Shown here one piece after another: positions 1 through 9,142 of a stretch of DNA of 64,000 nt (position 1 is the stretch's first letter; the number at the start of each line of letters is the position of its first letter). Made by a program: the position numbers and the translations under genes. Under the pieces are notes generated by a model that was not told the origin of the DNA, did no database searches, and worked only from the letters and a program-made list of their open reading frames with translations. Source of the stretch: a virus; the IMG/VR virus record IMGVR_UViG_3300013137_000010, positions 19,241-83,240 of that record. One strand, written 5' to 3'.

Positions 1-633
1 TATATTTTTGTCTCTAGTGTGTTCTTTTTCAAAAATTTTAAAAAATACTTTTTTAAACTCTCTCCACAAGTTAAATCTAGCTAGATAACCATTTGTGTCT
101 ATCGATCTATAATCAAAAATGAAACTTTTTAGACTATTTTGTTTAGGTGTTTCAGAAACGGTATCATCACCAACGAATAATGGTGAATCCTCATCAAAGA
201 ATAACTCAAATGATGGATAAAAGGGGTCTTCGTACCAATAATCAGTCTGTCTATATCCGCCCAATTCTGGATTAGAATATAAACCTCTTTTAAACACATC
301 TGTATCCCTATCATATTGTCGTTGAATTATTTTACCATCTGTTTTTTTATCACCCGAATACCAAAATTCTTCCTTCTTAGCATCTGATGTATGATAAGGA
401 TCATATTTGTCTAGTTGCTTATTCTCTATACCCATTGCTCTTCTAAAAAGATCCAAACTCATATTGGGATCTATTTTATTTGCTAAGGCTTCAATAGCAC
501 TTTGTTCAGCATAACCTCTGACATATTTTGCAATATTTTGATTTTTCTTTTTAATAACTTTTGAAAAATCACCGGTTGTGAGTGCATCGGCTAGTTGATT
601 GGTGTCTATAATATTTCTAAAACTTGCTGGCAT
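1..633 (-). CDS. Tail/baseplate-region protein, C-terminus outside window
   Basis: An open frame runs from an ATG at 633 leftwards to the window edge without a stop (at least 211 codons). It starts MPASFRNIIDTNQLADAL and is rich in charged and aromatic residues; no motif is recognised. It lies 8 bp after the end of the hub-like gene (642-2078) on the same strand, so it probably belongs to the same baseplate operon. Function is inferred only from position. Confidence 0.7.
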   Translation of the reverse strand, partial: MPASFRNIIDTNQLADALTTGDFSKVIKKKNQNIAKYVRGYAEQSAIEALANKIDPNMSLDLFRRAMGIENKQLDKYDPYHTSDAKKEEFWYSGDKKTDGKIIQRQYDRDTDVFKRGLYSNPELGGYRQTDYWYEDPFYPSFELFFDEDSPLFVGDDTVSETPKQNSLKSFIFDYRSIDTNGYLARFNLWREFKKVFFKIFEKEHTRDKNI

Positions 634-641
634 ATTTTATA

Positions 642-2078
642 TTATTTTGATAATTTTCTTAAATCACTTTTCTGGTCGTTTCCTTTACCATAATCTATAC
701 TCAAATCTCTTCTCATAAGAGTTATTTCTTGTTCAGCACCACCGCTTCTTTTATATATGTAATTTATACCTGTAACAAACCAAAAACCAGATAATCTACT
801 ATTTATATTGTCTGAAGGTTTATTTGTATCTCCGGCATTAGAAGATGTTATATCTTGTGGATTATATATATCTACTCTAATATTTTGAAACCTTTTAATT
901 GAAAAATTGATTTGGTTTAACGTAACAATCATTTTCATTTTTTCCAGATTATCCAGATTATACTTATTAAGAAGTTTAGCAAATGCATAATTCTTATGAA
1001 CGTTGTTCTGTGTATCAATTTTACCTATGAAATATTCATCGTTTAAATTTCTAACAAATAAAGTGGATTCTTTATCGTAAAGTTGTCTTAGTGTACCCTC
1101 ATCTTTTTGGAGCTTTTGATCATCATTCTCTAAATGTTTTAATAATTTCTTTATTACTGTGTTATCATTCTTATCATACCAAGTACCTTTCATTTTATAA
1201 AATTTCTGTAAATTGACTTTAAAAGATTGATTAACAAGATTGAATCTGCTAATGAATTTATTTGACATTGTAAAAGCTCTATTATTAGTTAAATATTGTG
1301 TAACAACTTTTTCTTCCGCATCTTTATCTATTTTCTTATCTGTTATAGTTCCTTTCTCATCTCTATTAAATTCATTCATTTCTTTTTGAACATCTACATA
1401 ATTTAGATTATAATAAAAATCTATAAATGTCCATATAAAAGAATCTTCTGAAATATATGCATATTTAGTTATATCTTTAATAAATTCTAAATTGGTATTA
1501 CTAGGATTAATCCAGGTCATTTCGTCATCACTAGATTGAATGTTAGAGGCGAAACCAAGACTCATTGATAATGCCAGATCTTGTAATATTTTATAACTTG
1601 TACCTCTATATGAATTATAATTTGTATAATGCAAATCGTCGACATTCAATATACCTTTGATAAGATATTTAAATATGTCTTTATTTTCATCTGGTTTAAC
1701 AGTTTCATATTCAGTAACCCTGAAATCCATTCTTATAGGCATAGTGATTTCTGAATTTGATTTTATAAAAATACATAAAAGAGTATCATGATCAAAAGGA
1801 TATAAATCGTTAAATAGTATACCTTTTGAATCATAACAGTATAATTCTATTTCTGGTAAAAACCTACTATTAAACAATTTCACATAAATAACATCTCTTG
1901 GATCAATAGATGTACCGTCTATCGGAGGTGAATTTATAGTATCATTAACTTTTTTAATATATAAATATGGAACATAATCAAATGATTGTACCATTAAATC
2001 TACGGATTCTTTGTCATTTAATTTAAAAGCGATTGGCTCTGTTTTAATTTTAGATGCTGATATAACTTCAATTGCCAT
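642..2078 (-). CDS. Baseplate hub-like protein (gp27/late-control D type), tentative
   Basis: 478 residues. The N-terminal 130 residues are beta-rich and read like the first barrel of gp27/VgrG hub proteins. The end (about residues 430-470, with GFWFVTGINYIYKRSGG then EITLMRRDLS) matches the closing pattern of hub proteins, where a last strand pair is followed by an arginine-rich stretch. The middle is long, charged and predicted helical, longer than in T4 gp27. It sits directly downstream of the gp53-like gene on the same strand, as expected in a baseplate cluster. The assignment rests on pattern and context only. Confidence 0.45.
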   Translation of the reverse strand: MAIEVISASKIKTEPIAFKLNDKESVDLMVQSFDYVPYLYIKKVNDTINSPPIDGTSIDPRDVIYVKLFNSRFLPEIELYCYDSKGILFNDLYPFDHDTLLCIFIKSNSEITMPIRMDFRVTEYETVKPDENKDIFKYLIKGILNVDDLHYTNYNSYRGTSYKILQDLALSMSLGFASNIQSSDDEMTWINPSNTNLEFIKDITKYAYISEDSFIWTFIDFYYNLNYVDVQKEMNEFNRDEKGTITDKKIDKDAEEKVVTQYLTNNRAFTMSNKFISRFNLVNQSFKVNLQKFYKMKGTWYDKNDNTVIKKLLKHLENDDQKLQKDEGTLRQLYDKESTLFVRNLNDEYFIGKIDTQNNVHKNYAFAKLLNKYNLDNLEKMKMIVTLNQINFSIKRFQNIRVDIYNPQDITSSNAGDTNKPSDNINSRLSGFWFVTGINYIYKRSGGAEQEITLMRRDLSIDYGKGNDQKSDLRKLSK

Positions 2079-2096
2079 TATTAATCTAAATGTTTT

Positions 2097-2585
2097 TTAT
2101 TCAAAGGTATTTATAATTTGAACACTATTATCATTACCAACTTTAATTTGTTCTAATCCTGATGGTTTGATAGTAGGTGCGAGAAGTTTATTTTTATCTC
2201 CAGCTGTAACTTCTCTTTTTGGTTTAGATGCCTTCATTAGTTCTTGACGTTTAATTTCATTCTGATCAGATAGTTCATCCCTAGTATATAAATTATATAA
2301 ATAATTTACATCACAATAATAAATATATTGACCTTCTTTTACAGAGTATGGACTAATAATATTATTTAATGTCATTAATTCTTCAACATAATCGGGTACA
2401 CCATATATATACTCAGATATTCTATCCAATCTCATTTCAAATTCTCTTGGAACAATATAAACATTTAACGGTATGGTCTGATTATTAACGATATTTTTTT
2501 GAAATACATCAAAAAGAGTTTCTTGTTTAGGATCTCTTTTTAATCTACTGTTAGCAATACTTGAATCAAATGAGTATATTTTCAT
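2097..2585 (-). CDS. Baseplate wedge protein, gp53-like with LysM-type domain
   Basis: 162 residues. Residues about 47-92 (PREFEMRLDRISEYIYG, then DYVEELMTLNNI and VKEGQYIYY) form a LysM-like unit: a start/positioning helix, a second helix with LNN, then a turn ending in a hydrophobic strand. T4 gp53, which joins wedges to the hub, is a LysM-like protein of similar length and this gene type sits next to hub and tube-cap genes in T4-like phages. The last 50 residues are polar. Spacing to the neighbours is about 20 bp on both sides, consistent with one operon. Confidence 0.6.
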   Translation of the reverse strand: MKIYSFDSSIANSRLKRDPKQETLFDVFQKNIVNNQTIPLNVYIVPREFEMRLDRISEYIYGVPDYVEELMTLNNIISPYSVKEGQYIYYCDVNYLYNLYTRDELSDQNEIKRQELMKASKPKREVTAGDKNKLLAPTIKPSGLEQIKVGNDNSVQIINTFE

Positions 2586-2607
2586 GTTTTAATCTATTTT
2601 TTTTTTA

Positions 2608-4200
2608 TTAAATTGGTCTACCATAAATATCGGTTTTAGTTTCCTGATCACTAGAATCTAGCGGTTCAGAATATGTCCTTCTATAAGTATTATTAAACAT
2701 TCTCATCAATTCTTGTTTACCTAATGATCTTGAAAATTCGCAGTTAAAAGTTGCTGTTATCCATTGAGGTTGATCGTTAAATGCTAATTCAGTACTAGTT
2801 TCAACATAACAACTTTTCACAATTATATGATTGGTTGATAACCAAGGTGAGTAAGGATTACCTATAGTTAAGTGCCAAGGTGTAGAACTATATTTACCAC
2901 CAACCATCAATTCCAATGTGCCTCTAGTTTGAAATCTGTATATGGATAGTGTACTGGTTAATAATGTTTGTAAGAAGCCTTTGGTTATTCCAATAAGTCC
3001 TTTACCTGCATCACTTTTTGCACCACTGACTGCATTTTGAACATTGTCAGCAATATTATTTAATGTGCTATTTTTATTTTCTTCTGTTTTTTGTGAAGAT
3101 TTAGATTCTTCTGCACTCTTTTTAGACTTTTCTACTACTTTTTCTATTTCTGTTCTTACGTCATTAAATAAATCTTTTAATCCTTCCCAAAAACTCTTCA
3201 AAACTTCTTGCATAAATTTCCACCAAGCAGCAGGACTATTAGCTTCACCACTATTTGCTATTCTTGCTTTGTTTATTATCGGAGATTCATCATTCCAATA
3301 AAATAACATATTCGATGTACCCATTGCAAAAATATTATCTATTATATCTAGCATGGCGGAACCAGGATCAACAGATCCTAATAATTTTTGTTCATATGTA
3401 GTTTTTAATTCAAATGTAAAATCAGATTGAATATTTTGACTAAATGGATCTCTATAAGGTGCTTCTTGTAACACATTTGGATCACCAACCGGTATATTAC
3501 TTAATCCCCAATTATCTCCTTGTAATTCACCACTATAACTTTCAATAACTTCATCTACGCTATCTTGATTATTACCACCAGCTAATCCAGCTCTTTTGTA
3601 GAATTCAAAAAGAATACCTTGTGCAAAGTCTGGTATTGGAACCATAGCCGATATATTAATACCTCCAAAATTTCTTTGAACCAATTCATTCAATAACACA
3701 TCAAATCTTTTGTTGGTTTTTGTCCAGGTTTCGTTAAAATTAATTTTACCGAAATTTTCATCAGCCTTAACCCAACCTACAATTGTTGATATTGGTGATG
3801 TATTCATTTCTTCTAAATTCTCTGTAACAAATGAACCTTCAGGAAATCTTCTTAATATAGCTAATCTATTTATAGGATATACTCCTAATTCTCTTAGATA
3901 GGCTAGATCAGCTGCATTGATTCTTAATCCTGGACTACTTTTGAAATCATCCAATAATCTTAGATAAGGATTTCTTTCTCCTCTATTTCCAGTGTTTTCT
4001 CTCTTATATATGGAATCACCTAGGTATTGTTTAATTTCATTTGTATTTGTATTTTTCTTATTCTTATACACAACATAATGATAATCATCACCTCTAACAA
4101 CATTAGATGTATTATCCATGCTATTAGCATCTAAAATTTGGGTTACACTTTCTGCACCTGAACCATCAAAAAGAAAAGACATTTCAGAGTAATGAGCCAT
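2608..4200 (-). CDS. Baseplate/tail-tube junction-like structural protein
   Basis: 530 residues. The C-terminal 100 residues (TIGNPYSPWLSTNHIIVKS, then ELAFNDQPQWITATFNCEFS) describe a beta-sandwich repeat typical of myovirus tube-initiator or tube-cap proteins, related in idea to T4 gp48/gp54. Residues about 330-395 are a long charged, Lys/Glu/Ser-rich helix and linker. It is the first gene of the minus-strand baseplate cluster; an AT-rich inverted repeat with a TATATAAATA box lies just upstream. Which T4 gene it replaces is not clear from sequence alone. Confidence 0.45.
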   Translation of the reverse strand: MAHYSEMSFLFDGSGAESVTQILDANSMDNTSNVVRGDDYHYVVYKNKKNTNTNEIKQYLGDSIYKRENTGNRGERNPYLRLLDDFKSSPGLRINAADLAYLRELGVYPINRLAILRRFPEGSFVTENLEEMNTSPISTIVGWVKADENFGKINFNETWTKTNKRFDVLLNELVQRNFGGINISAMVPIPDFAQGILFEFYKRAGLAGGNNQDSVDEVIESYSGELQGDNWGLSNIPVGDPNVLQEAPYRDPFSQNIQSDFTFELKTTYEQKLLGSVDPGSAMLDIIDNIFAMGTSNMLFYWNDESPIINKARIANSGEANSPAAWWKFMQEVLKSFWEGLKDLFNDVRTEIEKVVEKSKKSAEESKSSQKTEENKNSTLNNIADNVQNAVSGAKSDAGKGLIGITKGFLQTLLTSTLSIYRFQTRGTLELMVGGKYSSTPWHLTIGNPYSPWLSTNHIIVKSCYVETSTELAFNDQPQWITATFNCEFSRSLGKQELMRMFNNTYRRTYSEPLDSSDQETKTDIYGRPI

Positions 4201-4202
4201 TT

Positions 4203-4240
4203 TGAAATAATTTTTTATTTATATATAAAAAAATTATTTC
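4203..4240 (-). promoter_or_regulatory. Late-type promoter inside an AT-rich inverted repeat
   Basis: On the minus strand the 40 bases before the structural gene 2608-4200 contain TATATAAATA, like the T4 late-promoter box. The box sits in the centre of an inverted repeat whose arms (GAAATAATTTTTT and its complement) are 13 bp long. Similar TATATAWA boxes precede other virion genes in this window. Confidence 0.4.
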
Positions 4241-4244
4241 TCTG

Positions 4245-4646
4245 TTAGTAGTCTCTTATTATCTGAATAGCATCGAACAAAGAAATATTTGATAAAAGAT
4301 TTTCGTAAAGTTTTTGATTATCTTTAAAATCCTCAAAAAAGAACAAGAGATTAAAATTTATTTTTCCTATTAAATTTTCTTTTATTTGAAAAATATCATC
4401 AATATCTAAAGTATTTATTTTATTTAAATTGGGTATGTAATATACATCCTTATTCTTTCTAATAGTTTGTGTTATTTTAGTATAAATTATGAGATTAAAA
4501 TATTCTCTCCATTCAGAAACATCTTCTAAACCATGATCATCTAACTGTTGTTTTATATCAATAATGGTTTTGCTTCTTATTCTATTGATTTTTATGTACT
4601 TATCTAATTTTTTCCTATTTTTAACGAATACTATGTAGAAATCCAT
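4245..4646 (-). CDS. Hypothetical protein
   Basis: 133 residues, lysine- and isoleucine-rich, predicted mixed alpha/beta, with no signal peptide or membrane segment. The sequence includes LLFFFEDF near residue 100. No family recognised. It is divergent from the plus-strand recombinase gene and separated from it by about 200 bp of AT-rich DNA (4647-4849) that must hold promoters for both directions; two TATATTTG boxes (4659 and 4675) are visible there without a clear upstream box. Confidence 0.6.
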   Translation of the reverse strand: MDFYIVFVKNRKKLDKYIKINRIRSKTIIDIKQQLDDHGLEDVSEWREYFNLIIYTKITQTIRKNKDVYYIPNLNKINTLDIDDIFQIKENLIGKINFNLLFFFEDFKDNQKLYENLLSNISLFDAIQIIRDY

Positions 4647-4849
4647 ATATTAAAAGATTATATTTGAAATTATATATATTTGAAATTAAGTTTCCTACTA
4701 ATAATAAAAACTTTTTATTTTTTATTTTCTAAATAATAAGCATTAGTTTGAAATATATGAAAATATAGATTATATATTTAAAACTTTTTGTTATCTTTTA
4801 TTTATAATACATTATAGATAAAAGATTGTGCAAAAAATAATTAATTAGT

Positions 4850-6103
4850 ATGGCTAAAATTCAAAAAACTTCTCAAAAAAAGTCTAATGAATTTAATTTT
4901 TCTAATATATCAAATCTAATTGATAATATTTCTAAAAAAGATATTATTTCAATAGAAGATTTTGATAAAGAAAAAACTTTCATTTCAACCGGAATCCACG
5001 TATTGGACGCATTATTATCAAAAAGTATATTAAAAGGTGGAATTCCAAATAATAAAATTACAATTATTGCTGGTCCAAAACAGACTGGTAAATCATTTAT
5101 TTCATTGAATATAGCGAGAAATGCTCAAAAAATGGGATATAATATTGTTTGGATTGATACAGAATATTCAATTGAAAAAACGGATTTTGATATGTACGGT
5201 ATTGATACATCAAATCCTGATAAATTCATGCTAATCAGAACTAATATTGTAGAGAAAATTAAAATGTTTATGATGTCATTTCTGGATGCACTTCAAAAAT
5301 TAAAAGATACAGGTGTTGATGTTTCAAAAACAATTTTCTTTATTGATTCTATTGGTATGTTATCTTCTGAAAAAGAAAAAGAAGATACGCTTAAATTAAA
5401 TGTTAAGCAAGATATGACTCGTGCTAAACAGATTAAATCTCTTGTTAGACTTATTACAAATGATTTAGGATATCTAAATATTCCTTTAGTAGCAACCAAT
5501 CACGTTTACTTAACCCAAGATATGTTTCCACAAACTATTATGTCTGGTGGTGAAGGTTTATATTATGCAGCTAGTGTAATTTTATTATTAAGTGATGCAA
5601 AATTGAAAACTGGAGAAGAAGATGAAATGGATCTCGGAAGATCAGGTTCAATTATTACAGCAAAATCAGCAAAGAATAGACTAGCAAAACCTAAGAAGGT
5701 TAAATTTGAAATTGATTACAGCAAAGGTATTAATCCTTATAAAGGTTTAGATCTTTTCTGTACACCAGAAAATTTCGATAAAGTAGGTATAGCTCAGGTG
5801 AAAAAAGTTATAGATAAGGATACTGGTGAAATAACCTATCAACCATCTAATAGATGGTTTGTAAAACATTTAGATACAACACTTGCTGAGAAACAACTTT
5901 TTAATAGAAAGGTGTTTAATTCTGATGTATTAAAATCTATGGAGCCAATTATTTATGAATATTTTAAATATCCCTCTTATGATGAATGCTTACGCGAATT
6001 GGAAGATATTGATATGAGGTTGAATGAAATAGAAGATAAAGATTCAGATATGTTGTCTTCTGATGAATTTAATCTTAGTTCTGACGATAAACTTTTTGAT
6101 TAG
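4850..6103 (+). CDS. uvsX: RecA/UvsX-like recombinase
   Basis: 417 residues. ATP-dependent strand-exchange protein for recombination-dependent replication and repair. Walker A is AGPKQTGKS at about residues 74-82, Walker B is TIFFIDSIG at about 161-169, and a RecA-type loop region follows (NVKQDMTRAKQIKSL and ATNHVYLTQ with the MSGGEG segment). The C-terminal third has alternating acidic residues and ends in a Ser/Asp-rich tail, as in UvsX proteins. It is followed 43 bp later by the split helicase gene, so the pair forms a replication module. The family assignment is strong; UvsX rather than bacterial RecA is inferred from phage context and length. Confidence 0.9.
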   Translation: MAKIQKTSQKKSNEFNFSNISNLIDNISKKDIISIEDFDKEKTFISTGIHVLDALLSKSILKGGIPNNKITIIAGPKQTGKSFISLNIARNAQKMGYNIVWIDTEYSIEKTDFDMYGIDTSNPDKFMLIRTNIVEKIKMFMMSFLDALQKLKDTGVDVSKTIFFIDSIGMLSSEKEKEDTLKLNVKQDMTRAKQIKSLVRLITNDLGYLNIPLVATNHVYLTQDMFPQTIMSGGEGLYYAASVILLLSDAKLKTGEEDEMDLGRSGSIITAKSAKNRLAKPKKVKFEIDYSKGINPYKGLDLFCTPENFDKVGIAQVKKVIDKDTGEITYQPSNRWFVKHLDTTLAEKQLFNRKVFNSDVLKSMEPIIYEYFKYPSYDECLRELEDIDMRLNEIEDKDSDMLSSDEFNLSSDDKLFD

Positions 6104-6146
6104 TTTATTGTAACTTTTGTAAAAATATTTTATACAATAATTTCAT

Positions 6147-6869
6147 ATGGCAGAAGCAATGAATACAAATATGGAAAAGCACTACTTTATCCATATATTA
6201 GATAATCCAGAGCAGTTTTCTAAGGTTGAACCATTTTTCTTTAGAAATTCTGATATACAGTTTATATACACAGTTATTAGAGATGAGTATATCAAAAGCG
6301 AAAGCCATATAATACCCAGTCCACAGCAAATTTATTCAATGGTTAAACTTGCTGATCAAGATAATAAAATTAATGATAAAGTTATTAAGTTACTTCTTCA
6401 GTCAGATAATGCAGATATTAGCCAAGAATGGCTATCACCTAGATTTAAAGCGTGGAAAATCAAAAATCAATTAAAAGGCGATGCGTTAAAGATGATCGAT
6501 ATGATTCGTGGAATAGATGAGATTGATTATGATGATGTTACAGAAATTGCACAAAAAACCAAAACTATGTTTAATAATGTGCTTTTAGTTGATGATGATG
6601 ATCAAGATTTGGGTGAAGATTTTGATGATCCTGAATCACATAAACAACAAATAAGTAAAAATAGTATTCCAACTGGTTGGTCTAGTATAGATTCTATATT
6701 AGGTGGTGGTTGGAGTAAATCAACATTAAATGTGATAATGGGAGAAACTAATGTTGGTAAGTGCTCAAAATCAGATACTCCTATAAGAATTAAAAGCAAA
6801 AAAACAGGTGAAATAAAGGAAATTACTATCGGTGATTTTTTTAATTTAATGAAAAATAAAAAATCCTAA
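6147..6869 (+). CDS. Replicative helicase gp41/DnaB-like, N-terminal half fused to a short N-intein
   Basis: 240 residues. Residues 1-205 are the N-terminal domain, linker and start of the ATPase domain of a DnaB/gp41 helicase, ending exactly in Walker A (GETNVGK, 199-205). Residue 206 is Cys and starts an intein N-fragment of only 35 residues: CSKSDTPIRI, then GEIKEITIGDFF, after which the frame stops. This matches intein block A. The rest of the intein and helicase is at 8040-9116, beyond an endonuclease gene. Protein trans-splicing would restore the P-loop as GETNVGK-S. The helicase needs this to work, because neither half has a complete ATP site. Confidence 0.9.
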   Translation: MAEAMNTNMEKHYFIHILDNPEQFSKVEPFFFRNSDIQFIYTVIRDEYIKSESHIIPSPQQIYSMVKLADQDNKINDKVIKLLLQSDNADISQEWLSPRFKAWKIKNQLKGDALKMIDMIRGIDEIDYDDVTEIAQKTKTMFNNVLLVDDDDQDLGEDFDDPESHKQQISKNSIPTGWSSIDSILGGGWSKSTLNVIMGETNVGKCSKSDTPIRIKSKKTGEIKEITIGDFFNLMKNKKS

Positions 6870-6911
6870 ATTGGTCTCTCTTATTTTATATATAGAAATA
6901 AAAATATAGAT

Positions 6912-8030
6912 ATGAAATGTAAATTATGTGATAAAAAATTTGATTCTATTGTTGGTTTGTCTGTTCATTTATCTAAAGAACATAAAGAAGTATCTAAGAA
7001 AGATTATTATGATAAATATCTTAAAAAGGAAAACGAAGGTAAATGTTATTTTTGTGGAAATGATGCAATATTTAAAGATATATCTAATGGATATCACAGA
7101 ATATGTAAATCTAAAGAATGTTTAGGAAAAACAAGAGCAACTGGAACTCCAGAATTTTTAATGTATAAATATGGATTATCTAAAAAAGATGCCTTACTAT
7201 TAACAATTCAAAACGCAAAAGAACGAGGTGAAAAAATAAAAAAATCATTGGATCAAAGTTTTAGTAGAAATAAAAATTTTTTTAAGGAAAAATCTCATCA
7301 ATGTATTGAATTTTGGTTAAAAAGAGGATATACAGAAGAGGAGGCAAAGAAAAAAGTCGAAGATATTTTTAATGATATACATCAAAAAACTTGGAATAAA
7401 AGAAGGAATAATCCAGAATTATATCAAGATATAAATACAACTCAAATAGGATATTGGACTAAAAAAGGTCTTTCCGAAGATGATGCAAAAGAAAAAATAA
7501 AGGAAAGACAAAGAACTTTTACATTAAAAGGATGTATTGATAAATATGGTGAGGAAGAAGGATTAAAAATTTTTAATAATAGGCAGGATAAATGGAGTGC
7601 TAAGGTTGAAGATTTATATAAAAATGGAAAATTTACAAGATTTACTAAAGAACCATATTCTAAAAATGAAATAGAATTATTTGATTACTTATCAAATAAT
7701 TTAGATATAAAAGATAAAGTTCATTATGGTGATGATCAATTTTTCAGATATTTTTCAGATTTAGGCAGAACTTTTTCTTACGATTTTGTTTTTGGTAAAA
7801 AAATAATTGAATTCAATGGAGATTATTGGCATTGTAATCCTAATTATTATAATTCAAATTATTTTCATAAGTATCTTCAAATGTTTGCTTATGAAATTTG
7901 GGATAAAGATAAGTTAAGGATAAATTCTATTAAAAAAGTTGGATTTGATGTATTAATAATATGGGAAGACGATTTTAATAGAAAAAAACAACAAATTTTA
8001 CAGCAATGTATAGATTTTTTGAAAAATTAA
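6912..8030 (+). CDS. Homing endonuclease, Vsr-like fold, inside the fractured helicase gene
   Basis: 372 residues. It starts with a C2H2-type finger (CKLCDKKFDSIVGLSVHLS, with a downstream HKE) and a second CYFC/CKSKEC metal site at about 44-70. The middle is a chain of Lys-rich helical repeats. The C-terminal part (about 280-372) has a Vsr/PD-(D/E)xK-like core: YDFVFGKKIIEFNGDYWHC followed by DKDKLRINSIKKVGFDVLIIWEDD. Endonucleases with this kind of core are known between the two halves of fractured, split-intein genes of phages. It sits 42 bp after the first half and 9 bp before the second half, in the same orientation. Confidence 0.8.
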   Translation: MKCKLCDKKFDSIVGLSVHLSKEHKEVSKKDYYDKYLKKENEGKCYFCGNDAIFKDISNGYHRICKSKECLGKTRATGTPEFLMYKYGLSKKDALLLTIQNAKERGEKIKKSLDQSFSRNKNFFKEKSHQCIEFWLKRGYTEEEAKKKVEDIFNDIHQKTWNKRRNNPELYQDINTTQIGYWTKKGLSEDDAKEKIKERQRTFTLKGCIDKYGEEEGLKIFNNRQDKWSAKVEDLYKNGKFTRFTKEPYSKNEIELFDYLSNNLDIKDKVHYGDDQFFRYFSDLGRTFSYDFVFGKKIIEFNGDYWHCNPNYYNSNYFHKYLQMFAYEIWDKDKLRINSIKKVGFDVLIIWEDDFNRKKQQILQQCIDFLKN

Positions 8031-8039
8031 ATTAATAAA

Positions 8040-9116
8040 ATGATATTTGATAGAAAGTTTATAGATACAATAGAATTAGATGAATGGGAAGTTGAGACTG
8101 ATACTGGCTGGTCTGATATTAAAGCTATTGGTAAAACAATAGAGTATGATGAATGGTTGTTAAAAACCGATAAATTAGAACTAGTTTGTGCTGACACACA
8201 TATAGTTTTTGATGAATATTTTAATGAAGTTTTCATTAAAGATTTAAAAATTGGTGATAGAATAATAACTAAAAATGGAATAGAATCAGTTCAAATATGT
8301 TATAATACTAACATAAAGTCTAATATGTATGATTTACAATTAGACGATATAAATCATAGATTTTATACTAATGATATATTAAGTCATAATAGTATGTGGT
8401 TGCATAATATTGCAACTAATGCTGCAAATGCGGGTGCTAATGTTTTAGTAATAACATTAGAAATGGCAACAAGAAAGGTTATGAAAAGATTGGGTTCAAT
8501 GCGTCTTAAGATTAATTCAGATGAATATGATGAAAAATCTAAAGACGCAGTTTTTATGAAGCAAAGATTAAATAATCTTAAATCTCAGTCTAGTGTTGGA
8601 AATTTATTTGATTCTCAACCTGGTAAAATTTTTGTTAAGAAATACAATACTAGTGATTGTACTGTTACTGATATAGATAATTATGTTAAAAAATTTGAGG
8701 AAGTTAAAAGGATTAAAGTAGGAATGATTATTGTAGATTATATAAACATTATGGCAATTGAAAAAGGCTTTGATATTACTAATATGCTTTATTTAAAAGG
8801 AAAACATTTAGCAGAAGGTTTAAGAAAAATTGCAGATAAATATGAATGTGCAGTAGTAACTGCAACACAAACAGACAAAGCAGTTTGGGGTGCATCCGAT
8901 ATTAAACTTGGTGACATACCTGAAAGTAAAGCTATTGCTGATACAGCTGACTCTGTGTGGGGTATTATTAGAAATCCAGAAATGAAAAAGAATAACATAT
9001 ATAGATTAAAAATTTTAAAACTTAGAGATGGTGAACATCACGAAGAGCAAGTTAGATTTGATTTTAATACTAAATTTTTAACTATGGAAAATGATCAATT
9101 AGTTGGAACTAAATAA
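8040..9116 (+). CDS. C-intein fused to the C-terminal half of the gp41/DnaB-like helicase
   Basis: 358 residues. Residues 1-117 are the larger intein fragment: block B-like LVCADTHIVFD at about 48-58, DLKIGDRI at 68-75, block F YDLQLDDINHRFYTNDILS and the terminal His-Asn (116-117). The C-extein begins with Ser118 (SMWLHNIATNAANAG) and contains the rest of the RecA-type motor: TLEMATRKVMKRLGSMRL, Walker B-like VGMIIVDYINIM, and TATQTDKA. The spliced helicase would be 205+241 = 446 residues, close to T4 gp41 (475). The 35/117 split places the break near the intein start, unlike most natural split inteins. Confidence 0.9.
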   Translation: MIFDRKFIDTIELDEWEVETDTGWSDIKAIGKTIEYDEWLLKTDKLELVCADTHIVFDEYFNEVFIKDLKIGDRIITKNGIESVQICYNTNIKSNMYDLQLDDINHRFYTNDILSHNSMWLHNIATNAANAGANVLVITLEMATRKVMKRLGSMRLKINSDEYDEKSKDAVFMKQRLNNLKSQSSVGNLFDSQPGKIFVKKYNTSDCTVTDIDNYVKKFEEVKRIKVGMIIVDYINIMAIEKGFDITNMLYLKGKHLAEGLRKIADKYECAVVTATQTDKAVWGASDIKLGDIPESKAIADTADSVWGIIRNPEMKKNNIYRLKILKLRDGEHHEEQVRFDFNTKFLTMENDQLVGTK

Positions 9117-9142
9117 TATCTAAAAATTAACTTATTTAATTA

